NCBI GenBank assembly: GCA_025360005.1
Contig: JANYDA010000006.1
Location: 1 to 64,000 of the forward strand
Length of the DNA stretch: 64,000 nucleotides
Direction of reading: 5' to 3'
Origin: Fibrobacteria bacterium
Lineage (GTDB): Bacteria; Fibrobacterota; Fibrobacteria; UBA11236
Under the pieces are notes generated by a model. That model did no database searches. It saw only the letters and a program-made list of their open reading frames with translations, and had not been told where the DNA came from. Both the position numbers and the translations under genes were made by a program. Below are positions 50,887 through 57,925 of this stretch, piece after piece; position 1 is the stretch's first letter; the number at the start of each line of letters is the position of its first letter.

Positions 50887-52425
50887 ATGCCTCTCCGCCA
50901 ACGCCCGCGCCCCGCGGCGCCAGGCCCGGAACGTTCCGTGCTTGCCCTGGGCGTAGTATGCATGCTCGCGCTCGGCTTACCGATCCGGCCCGCCGTCGCC
51001 AGTGCGTTGCTGCCTCCTACCCAGGAACGCAATGCGCCCTTGATCATGGAGAACGCGGACAAGTTCGAAGGCTACCGCAGCCGCGGAGAGTACGTTCTCA
51101 GCGGCAAGGTCCGGTTCCGCCATGGCGAACTGCACGTAGAAACGGAACGGGCGGTATGGCAGAAGGAACGGAACATCATCTTCTGCGAAGCCGGCATGCG
51201 CATCACCCGCAACGGTTCGCTGCTTACCGCCGATAGGGGGACCTATGACAAGAACCTGGGCCAGGCCACGGCGCAAGGCAACGTTTCCATGCGGGACAGC
51301 AGCGGAGAAGTCACCGCCACGGGGCAGAGCATAGTCTACATGCGCTTCAAGCATATCGCCACCTTGACCGGCAATCCGGAAGTGCGCCGTTTGTACCGGG
51401 ATTCCGCCAAGACGCTCGCGAAGGGGGATTCCCTGAAGGCAGCCGGCAAGGATCCGTTCAAGGCCGCCAAGCCCGCCGCGGCGGAACCGCTGGCCAAGGC
51501 CTCCAAAAAAACCGCCGACCCCGCGCCTTCAAAAAAGGATTCCGTCCCCGACACCTTGTCCATCAAAGGCGATATCATGACCTACGACGATTCGCTGCGC
51601 GTGGCGATAGCGGACGGCAGCGTCGTTATCCATCGGGACAAACTGAACATCACTTGCAAGAAGGCCGAGTACCACGATTCCAACGACTCCTTGTACCTTC
51701 TGGGCAAGCCTCAGATGGTGGTGGACGACAACCAGGTGAAAGGCGAGATCATGCGGATGGGCATGCACGGGGAAGAGATCAAGAGCCTGCTGGTGAAGGG
51801 CGCGGCCCAGGCGCATTCCGTGGAACCGGCGACGGATACCTCGGCGGCGCGCCAATCCGATATCCATGGGGACTCCCTGTTCCTGGTCTTCAAGGAAAAG
51901 GCCATCGACAGCGTGCAGGTATTCAAGAACGCGGACGGCGCCTATTTCGACGTGGATAAGCCGGACTTCGTCAACAAGATGAGCGGGGACTATATGGTGC
52001 TCCGCTTTACCGGCAAGCAGGTGGCCAGCGCCAACGTGCTGGGCGGGGCCAAGAGCACCTATTACCATTTCGAGAATAAGGCGCTCAAGGGCAAAAACGA
52101 TGCGCAAGGCGATACCATCGATTTCGCTTTCAAGAACGGCAAGGTGGACGAGGTGACGGTTAAGGGCACCGCGAAGGGAACCTATTTCGGCGAGAAACCC
52201 GGCAAATCCGCGACAGGCAATGGTCCCGATTCCGCGGGGCGGCGCGGATCCGATCCGGCCGGTTCCAAAGCCAAGGCTTCCCCGGCCGCGGCGCCGACAC
52301 AAGCGAACCCGGTTCTCAAACAGAATCCCAAGCCGGCGCCGACGCGGCCCGCGCAAGCGATTCCCGACGCGGCCAATCCGAGTCCCGCGGGCACGAGGCC
52401 GAAACTTCCCTGGAGGGCTAAATAG
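50887..52425 (+). CDS. lptA: LptA/OstA-domain LPS transport protein
   Basis: 512 residues, far longer than E. coli LptA (185). A signal peptide precedes repeated OstA-type jellyroll segments: LIMENADKFEGYRSRGEYVLSGKVRF, LTADRGTYDKNLGQATAQGNV, a low-complexity Lys/Ala/Pro linker (about 170-215), then IMTYDDSLRVAIADGSVVIH and LKGKNDAQGDTIDFAFKNGKVDEVTV. It therefore looks like several LptA modules or part of an LptD N-region in one chain. It would bridge the periplasm for LPS transfer. It starts three bases after the lptC stop and shares one base with the lptB start. Confidence 0.75.
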   Translation: MPLRQRPRPAAPGPERSVLALGVVCMLALGLPIRPAVASALLPPTQERNAPLIMENADKFEGYRSRGEYVLSGKVRFRHGELHVETERAVWQKERNIIFCEAGMRITRNGSLLTADRGTYDKNLGQATAQGNVSMRDSSGEVTATGQSIVYMRFKHIATLTGNPEVRRLYRDSAKTLAKGDSLKAAGKDPFKAAKPAAAEPLAKASKKTADPAPSKKDSVPDTLSIKGDIMTYDDSLRVAIADGSVVIHRDKLNITCKKAEYHDSNDSLYLLGKPQMVVDDNQVKGEIMRMGMHGEEIKSLLVKGAAQAHSVEPATDTSAARQSDIHGDSLFLVFKEKAIDSVQVFKNADGAYFDVDKPDFVNKMSGDYMVLRFTGKQVASANVLGGAKSTYYHFENKALKGKNDAQGDTIDFAFKNGKVDEVTVKGTAKGTYFGEKPGKSATGNGPDSAGRRGSDPAGSKAKASPAAAPTQANPVLKQNPKPAPTRPAQAIPDAANPSPAGTRPKLPWRAK

Positions 52426-53147
52426 TGCAGATCAAGGCTGAGTCCCTGGTCAAGGTTTACAATGGCCGCAAGGTGGTGGACGGCGTAAGCTTCGACGTGA
52501 ACCAAGGCGAGGTGGTGGGCCTGCTGGGCCCCAACGGCGCCGGCAAGACCACCTCGTTCTATATGATAGTGGGGATGATACGGGCCAATTCCGGAAGCAT
52601 CCATATGGGCGACGCGGACGTTTCTTCCATGCCCATGTACAAGCGGGCCCGGCTGGGGTTGGGCTACCTGGCCCAGGAGACCTCCGTGTTCCGCAAATTG
52701 TCCGTGGAAGACAACATCATGGCCATCCTGCAAACCCGCAAGCTGTCGCGGGCGGAGTGCCGCTCGGAAACCGATCGCCTGATGGAAGAATTCAAAATCT
52801 CCCACCTGCGGAAAAACAAAGCCAATACGCTGAGCGGAGGCGAACGCCGCCGCCTGGAAATCGCGCGCGCCCTGACCACCGATCCCAAGTTCCTGCTTCT
52901 GGACGAACCCTTCGCGGGTATCGATCCCATCGCCGTGGAAGACATCCAATCGGTTATATTTAACCTCAGGGACAAAGGCATGGGAATCCTGATCACGGAT
53001 CACAGCGTGCGCGAAACCCTGGCGACCACCAACCGGGCTTATATCATGTTTGAAGGCAGGGTTCTGGTCGAGGGAACGGCGGAGCATTTGGCGCAAGACG
53101 AAGAAGCCAGGCGGATATACCTGGGCAAATCCTTCTCCCTAGGATGA
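52425..53147 (+). CDS. lptB: LPS export ABC transporter ATPase LptB
   Basis: 240 residues from a GTG at 52425 overlapping the lptA stop. Walker A GPNGAGKTT (about 35-43), Q-loop in LAQETSVFRKLSVEDN, signature LSGGERRRLEIARAL, Walker B FLLLDEPFAGIDPIA and ITDHSVRETL match LptB closely. It powers LPS extraction with LptFG, which are not in the window. rpoN begins seven bases after its stop. Confidence 0.95.
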   Translation: MQIKAESLVKVYNGRKVVDGVSFDVNQGEVVGLLGPNGAGKTTSFYMIVGMIRANSGSIHMGDADVSSMPMYKRARLGLGYLAQETSVFRKLSVEDNIMAILQTRKLSRAECRSETDRLMEEFKISHLRKNKANTLSGGERRRLEIARALTTDPKFLLLDEPFAGIDPIAVEDIQSVIFNLRDKGMGILITDHSVRETLATTNRAYIMFEGRVLVEGTAEHLAQDEEARRIYLGKSFSLG

Positions 53148-53154
53148 TGGCGGC

Positions 53155-54969
53155 ATGAATTTTGGTCTCGATCTGAACCTACACGTGGGGCTGGAGCAAA
53201 AGCTCTCGCCCCAGATGATCCAATCCCTCAAACTCCTGCAAATGAATTCGCTGGAGTTGGAAATGGTGGTCAAGCAGGAGCTTGAAACCAACCCGTTGCT
53301 GGAAACGGTGGAAGAGGTGGAAGAAGAGCAGGAACGCCCGCAAGCGGAATCCAGCGACGATGGATCCATCTCCGCCGAGGACCGAACGCCGGAAATCGCC
53401 GCCCCGGAAAACACCTCCGAGGAAACCGAAACCGCCGCCCCCGAGTTGAACGAGCTTGATCGGGCCAATTCCGACGATCCCAAGGACCCGAAGGAAATCG
53501 ACTGGGAAACCTACCTGGAAGACGGATTCGATCTTGGCAACAAGCGCACGGAGGAACTGGAAAGCCCCGATGAACGCTTCGAGAAGATCCCCGTCTACTC
53601 CAAGACCTTGCAGGATCACCTGCTTGGCCAATTGCAGGATCGCACCGTGGCGCCGGACGTTGCGGCCCTGGTGGAATACCTTATCAACAGCTTGGACGAG
53701 CGCGGCTACCTGGTGCCGGAAAGCCAACTGCTGGCCCGCGAGGAGGACGACGACAGGGAGGAAGGCGACGGGGCGAAATCGGTGGTCGAATCCCAGATCG
53801 CACGCGACGGCAACGGCGCCTCCAATCCGGCGAAGCCTGCCGGGACCGGCAGCCTCTCCGGAGGACCTTCCAAGTCCGGCGGGAACGGCAACGGAAACCC
53901 GGAACCGGAAACCCCAAAGGCCCCCGCTCCCCGCTCGGAAGCCGCGTTGGCCACGGACGTCATCGCGGCCCGGAATGCCGCGCTGGCGGCCGGCAATCCC
54001 TTGATCGCGGAAATCCAATCCATCATCGACGGTTCCGTAAAGCTGGATACGGCCTCGCCCATAGTGCGCGAAGCATTCCATGTGCTGCAAGCCCTGGATC
54101 CCGCCGGAATAGGCGCCCGCAACCTGCGCGAATGCCTTTTGCTCCAGATCTACCGTTACGGACGCGTCAGCCCGCTGGCCAAGCGCATCGTGGAAGAGGA
54201 ATTCGAGCTGCTGGAAAAACTCAAGGTCGCCGCCATCGCCAAGAAATTCGACGTGCCGCCCGACCGGATCCAAACCGCCATGAAGGAGATCGGTTCCCTG
54301 GAGCCGCATCCCGGCCGGCAGGTGAGCGCCTCCGTGGCAACTCCCATCACCCCGGATCTCATCGTGGAGGACGTGGAGGGCGAGCTGGTGCTGATGCTGA
54401 ACGATCGTACCGTCCCATCTTTGAAGGTGTCCCGCGCCTATGCCGAGCTTTTGAAAAAGGGGAGCCGGGCCTCCACGGACGAGAAGAAATACGTGCGCGA
54501 AAAACTGAACTCGGCCACTTGGCTCATCCGCGCTATCGAGCAGCGCAAATCCACCATGCTCAAGGTGATGCAGGCGATCATCGAAAGCCAGCCGGACTTC
54601 TTCAAACAAGGCCCTACCAATCTCCGCCCGCTCATCCTACAGGATGTGGCGGACAAGATCGGTATGCATATCTCTACGGTCAGCCGCGTCACCAACGGCA
54701 AATACGTGCAGACCAGCCACGGCATCTTCGAGCTGAAATATTTCTTCACCGCCGGTGTCACCCAGTCGGACGGGCGCGAAGTCTCCTCCGTCACCACCAA
54801 GGACGAGATCAAGAAATTGATCGAGTCGGAGGATACCAAACGGCCCCTGAGCGATCAGAAGATCGTGGAGATCCTCAAGGCGAAAGGATTGGACGTGGCC
54901 CGCCGTACGGTGGCTAAGTACCGGGATCAATTGGAGATCCTGCCGGCCAGGCTGCGCAAGCAATATTGA
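53155..54969 (+). CDS. rpoN: RNA polymerase sigma-54 factor RpoN with expanded regions
   Basis: 604 residues versus about 480 in E. coli. Region I is normal (LEQKLSPQMIQSLKLLQMNSLELEM). An acidic region II (about 50-140) is followed by the start of the core-binding domain. A Gly/Asn/Pro-rich insert (about 187-280) precedes LQALDPAGIGARNLRECLL. The DNA-binding region has the helix-turn-helix KIGMHISTVSRVTNGKY and the RpoN box ARRTVAKYR. Sigma-54 directs transcription with enhancer-binding ATPases, none of which is in the window. It lies directly downstream of lptB as in proteobacteria. Confidence 0.95.
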   Translation: MNFGLDLNLHVGLEQKLSPQMIQSLKLLQMNSLELEMVVKQELETNPLLETVEEVEEEQERPQAESSDDGSISAEDRTPEIAAPENTSEETETAAPELNELDRANSDDPKDPKEIDWETYLEDGFDLGNKRTEELESPDERFEKIPVYSKTLQDHLLGQLQDRTVAPDVAALVEYLINSLDERGYLVPESQLLAREEDDDREEGDGAKSVVESQIARDGNGASNPAKPAGTGSLSGGPSKSGGNGNGNPEPETPKAPAPRSEAALATDVIAARNAALAAGNPLIAEIQSIIDGSVKLDTASPIVREAFHVLQALDPAGIGARNLRECLLLQIYRYGRVSPLAKRIVEEEFELLEKLKVAAIAKKFDVPPDRIQTAMKEIGSLEPHPGRQVSASVATPITPDLIVEDVEGELVLMLNDRTVPSLKVSRAYAELLKKGSRASTDEKKYVREKLNSATWLIRAIEQRKSTMLKVMQAIIESQPDFFKQGPTNLRPLILQDVADKIGMHISTVSRVTNGKYVQTSHGIFELKYFFTAGVTQSDGREVSSVTTKDEIKKLIESEDTKRPLSDQKIVEILKAKGLDVARRTVAKYRDQLEILPARLRKQY

Positions 54970-55391
54970 AGTTTTGGGCGGTGTTGCTGCCGTCGGCCAA
55001 TCCGTTCCTTCCTGAATTGCGCAGCGCTCGCGCCCGATTGGGCACTCTCGCAAACCTCTTGCCAAACTTTCTTTGCAACTTGTTGGAAATCAGGCGAATA
55101 GCCGCAAGCTTGGAAGGGTGATTCCGGGATGTAAAAGCCCGCAAGAACGGCTTGACAAGATCCGGGCTATCCGCGTAAGATACCTAACATGCGCCTCTTC
55201 TCCTCCTTTTTGGTTAGACTGTTTTTGCTGGGGGGATTCAACGCGGGACGCAGTGGGGTTTGGACCGCCCTCGCATGCAAAAACGGCACGGCAAAGTGCT
55301 CACTTCTTAACGGCCCATTTATGTAGATTAAACCTTGGCTAACCCCGCTTCCGACCCTCGGCCCGGAAGCTCTTCTTCAAAGGAGAAACAC
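54970..55391. other. rpoN-hpf intergenic region (422 bp)
   Basis: The first 180 bp show no ORF or terminator that I can support. A sigma-70-like promoter lies at 55152-55181. From 55189 a 45-codon frame (ATG to TAG at 55326) begins at about the expected transcription start and could be leaderless. The remaining leader ends in the hpf ribosome binding site AGGAGA at 55381. No known riboswitch fold is recognised. Confidence 0.5.
55152..55181 (+). promoter_or_regulatory. Sigma-70-type promoter upstream of hpf
   Basis: TTGACA (55152-55157) is a perfect -35 hexamer. An 18-base spacer leads to TAAGAT (55176-55181), five of six matches to TATAAT. The expected start is at about 55188, giving an approximately 200-base leader before hpf. 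This separates hpf-hprK transcription from rpoN. Confidence 0.65.
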
Positions 55392-55715
55392 ATGAAGATT
55401 CAGATAACCGCGCGGCATTTCCATGCCTCCCCCCAACTTCATGCCAGTTTGAAAGACAGCCTTAACAAGATTGAAAAGTTCAATGACTCCATCACCGGCG
55501 CCCACGTGATCCTGGACGCGGAGAAAAGCGGAGTGAGGAGGGCCGAAATCATCGTCAAGGTCCTGGACAAGACCGTCTGCGCGCACGCTGAAGAAGACAA
55601 CATGTACAAGGCCATCGAAAGCATGCTGGACAAGGTCGAACGCCAATTGAAAAAAGAGAATGAGAAATTGAAGATCCATAAGTCCGTGCCCGTTTCGGCG
55701 CTCGTGGCGGAATGA
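55392..55715 (+). CDS. hpf: Ribosome hibernation promoting factor, short form
   Basis: 107 residues from the ATG at 55392, with AGGAGA five bases upstream. It has the HPF/RaiA fold: KIQITARHFHASPQLHASLKDSLNKIEKF, AHVILDAEKSGVRRAEIIVKV and YKAIESMLDKVERQLKKE. The short form lacks the dimerising C-terminal domain of long HPF, so it should act like E. coli HPF or YfiA on 70S/100S ribosomes. Location after rpoN matches the proteobacterial gene order. Confidence 0.92.
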   Translation: MKIQITARHFHASPQLHASLKDSLNKIEKFNDSITGAHVILDAEKSGVRRAEIIVKVLDKTVCAHAEEDNMYKAIESMLDKVERQLKKENEKLKIHKSVPVSALVAE

Positions 55716-55730
55716 GGCTCTGATCCAAAT

Positions 55731-56747
55731 TTGCCCGACAGCATCGAATTCAACCGTCTCGAAATAAACCGCAAGAGATCCCTCCCCGTGAGGGATTTCT
55801 ATTACCAATTCAAGGACGAACTGTCCTTGACCATCAAGACGCCCGAGTCTTCCCTTTGCACGGAAATCATCGAGGCCAACCTGCACAGGCCGGGCTTGGC
55901 CCTGGCGGGTTTTACCGGCGTCTATTCCTACCAACGCGTCCAGATCATTGGAACCACGGAATGGTCCTACCTGGAATCGGTAGGCGCGGAAAAGCGCCGC
56001 GAGATCTTCGCGCGCCTGCAGGACTATCGATCGCCTCTGTGGGTGTTGACCCACAACGCCGGGCTCCATGAGGAGCTGCTGCAAATGTGCCTTACCCAGA
56101 ACGTCCCCATCATCACCACTTCCCGGGAAACCCTGGACTTCTGCACGGAGGTCCAGGACATCCTGGAGGATTGGTTCGCGCCCTATTGCTCCGTGCACGC
56201 CTCCTTGGTGGACGTATACGGCGTGGGCATGCTCTACGTGGGCGAAAGCGGCGTCGGCAAATCGGAATGCGTGCTGGATCTGGTGGAGCGCGGCCATCGC
56301 CTGGTGGCGGACGACATCGTGCATTTGATCCGCAAGGGCCATTCCATCATCGGCAAGGGCAACAAGATCCTGGGCCACCATATGGAGATCCGCGGCATCG
56401 GCATCGTGGACGTAGGCAAGTTGTTCGGCATCCGCGCCATCCGCAACACCAAGAAGGTGGAAGTGGTGGTGGAACTCCAGAAATGGCGGGACGGCGAGAA
56501 TTACGAGCGCACGGGCTTGGACCCTCTCACCACGGACGTTATCGGCGTGCCGGTGTCCAAGGTGATCATCCCCATTTCTCCCGGCAAGAACATCACGGTG
56601 ATATCCGAGGTTATTGCCATGAACATGCTCCTCAAGATGAACGGCATCGACGCGGCCAAGCTTTTCAACGAGAAGCTGATCGAAACGATGAAGAACAAGA
56701 GCAGGTTGAATTCTTTGACACGGTTATCGACCGAGGTCTACGAATAA
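55731..56747 (+). CDS. hprK: HPr kinase/phosphorylase
   Basis: 338 residues from a TTG at 55731 (MPDSIEF); no good Shine-Dalgarno is visible, so the start is tentative. The C-terminal kinase has the P-loop GESGVGKSE (about 171-179), ERGHRLVADDIV, the HprK signature MEIRGIGIVDV and VELQKWRD. The enzyme phosphorylates and dephosphorylates Ser46 of HPr. The HPr encoded 3.3 kb downstream has that serine. ptsN, which often neighbours hpf in proteobacteria, is not seen. Confidence 0.95.
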   Translation: MPDSIEFNRLEINRKRSLPVRDFYYQFKDELSLTIKTPESSLCTEIIEANLHRPGLALAGFTGVYSYQRVQIIGTTEWSYLESVGAEKRREIFARLQDYRSPLWVLTHNAGLHEELLQMCLTQNVPIITTSRETLDFCTEVQDILEDWFAPYCSVHASLVDVYGVGMLYVGESGVGKSECVLDLVERGHRLVADDIVHLIRKGHSIIGKGNKILGHHMEIRGIGIVDVGKLFGIRAIRNTKKVEVVVELQKWRDGENYERTGLDPLTTDVIGVPVSKVIIPISPGKNITVISEVIAMNMLLKMNGIDAAKLFNEKLIETMKNKSRLNSLTRLSTEVYE

Positions 56748-56776
56748 GAGTCTGCGCGGTGAGCTCTTGCTTTTGC

Positions 56777-56850
56777 CGGGCGTCGGGCGCCGGGCGAAAA
56801 ATCCCGGAAATGATTGTGAGTAAGGGATTTTTCTCCGCGCCCGACGCCCG
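56777..56850. repeat. Long near-perfect inverted repeat after hprK
   Basis: Left arm CGGGCGTCGGGCGC (56777-56790) plus AAAAATCCC (56797-56805) pairs with right arm GGGATTTTT (56824-56832) plus GCGCCCGACGCCCG (56837-56850). An asymmetric internal loop (6 and 4 bases) and an 18-base terminal loop remain. It lies in the hprK-mlaD gap, 29 bp after the hprK stop. It could act as a bidirectional terminator, a REP element or a MITE-like remnant. Confidence 0.7.
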
Positions 56851-56927
56851 TCGCCAAAACGACGGTAGCATCGGTGTACCAGAGGTCCTGCTTAACCCAC
56901 TTCAGACCATCCGGATTCCTAATTCCT

Positions 56928-56956
56928 TTGTCTATATAAGCTATATTTGCGATAAT
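56928..56956 (+). promoter_or_regulatory. Promoter candidate upstream of the mlaD-like gene
   Basis: TTGTCT (56928-56933), a 17-base spacer and GATAAT (56951-56956) make a sigma-70-like promoter. TATATTTG (56942-56949), an exact TAnnTTTG element, overlaps it. The start of transcription would be about 56963, which favours the ATG at 57010 over 56965 for the following gene. Confidence 0.5.
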
Positions 56957-57009
56957 ACGGGAAAATGGAGGCATTCTCCGGCGTCTTTCCTCTGCGCCGG
57001 TACCTGGAC

Positions 57010-57915
57010 ATGACCAACCGAAAAAACAACATCGTGGTGGGACTTTTCGTCATCCTGTCCTTGCTGATTCTCCTCTTCGGAGTGTATTTCTTAAAAGAGA
57101 CCGTGCCCGGGCGAAAGTCGGACAACTACCATGTGCTTTTCTCCCAGGTATCCACCCTCCAAGACGGCGACCCCGTGAAGGTGAACGGCGTGAAGATGGG
57201 GAAGGTACAGGGCATCGAACTCCAAGGCAACCGCGTGCGCGTCAACATCAAGTTGGATCGCGGCCTCAAGCTGCCCAAGGATTCGGAAGTGCGCATCCAG
57301 AACATCGGCCTTATGGGCGAGCGCCAGATCGGCATCATGCTCGGGCAATCCCCGGAATACTGGCCCACCGGCGCGGAGCTGGACGGCAAGATAGACGCCG
57401 GCATCGCGGAGGCCATGGGCGTGGCCGGAGAGGTGTTCGTGGAATCGGAAACCCTGGTGCGCTCCTTGCATGCCATCATGGACAGCACGGTGGGCAAGCC
57501 GGAGTTCGTGGCTTCCTTCAACAACGTAGTCGGCCAGACCCAGGAGCTCAGCACCCGTCTCAACGTTTTCATCCGCGAGATCGATCCCAAGGTCAAGCAT
57601 AGCCTGGCCAATCTCGAAGACGCCAGCTCGCGCGTGCACATCCTCCTCAAGGATCAGGAGATCCCCGTCAAGAACATCATCCAGAACGGCCAGGAGGTTT
57701 CCGGCAAATTGCGGGATGTGGTGGAGAAAGCCGATCGCGTGGCCGAAGAGATGAACCGGCTACTGGCAAAAGTCAATTCCAGCAACAGCACCCTCGGGGC
57801 GATGCTCAACGACTCCACCTTCTACCTGGAGCTGCGCGGCACCATGAAGAGCGCGGACTCGCTCTTCCGCCATATCGAGAAAAAGGGGCTGGACGTCAAC
57901 GTGAATCTTTTCTGA
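57010..57915 (+). CDS. MlaD-family (MCE domain) protein
   Basis: 301 residues from the ATG at 57010. One N-terminal membrane helix (VVGLFVILSLLILLFGVYFL) precedes an MCE domain (VLFSQVSTLQDGDPVKVNGVKMGKV, VRIQNIGLMGERQIGIMLG) and a long alpha-helical C-terminal part. MCE proteins such as MlaD form hexameric tunnels for phospholipid transport across the periplasm. They usually sit beside the permease mlaE and the ATPase mlaF, which are absent here. A start at 56965 would add 15 residues. Confidence 0.85.
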   Translation: MTNRKNNIVVGLFVILSLLILLFGVYFLKETVPGRKSDNYHVLFSQVSTLQDGDPVKVNGVKMGKVQGIELQGNRVRVNIKLDRGLKLPKDSEVRIQNIGLMGERQIGIMLGQSPEYWPTGAELDGKIDAGIAEAMGVAGEVFVESETLVRSLHAIMDSTVGKPEFVASFNNVVGQTQELSTRLNVFIREIDPKVKHSLANLEDASSRVHILLKDQEIPVKNIIQNGQEVSGKLRDVVEKADRVAEEMNRLLAKVNSSNSTLGAMLNDSTFYLELRGTMKSADSLFRHIEKKGLDVNVNLF

Positions 57916-57925
57916 AAGCAGCCTC

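Noticed and set aside
55284-55300. Sigma-54-like GGCAC...GC pair before hpf
   Set aside because: The GG to GC distance is 11 bases rather than the required 10, and the -12 part reads GTGCT instead of TTGCA.
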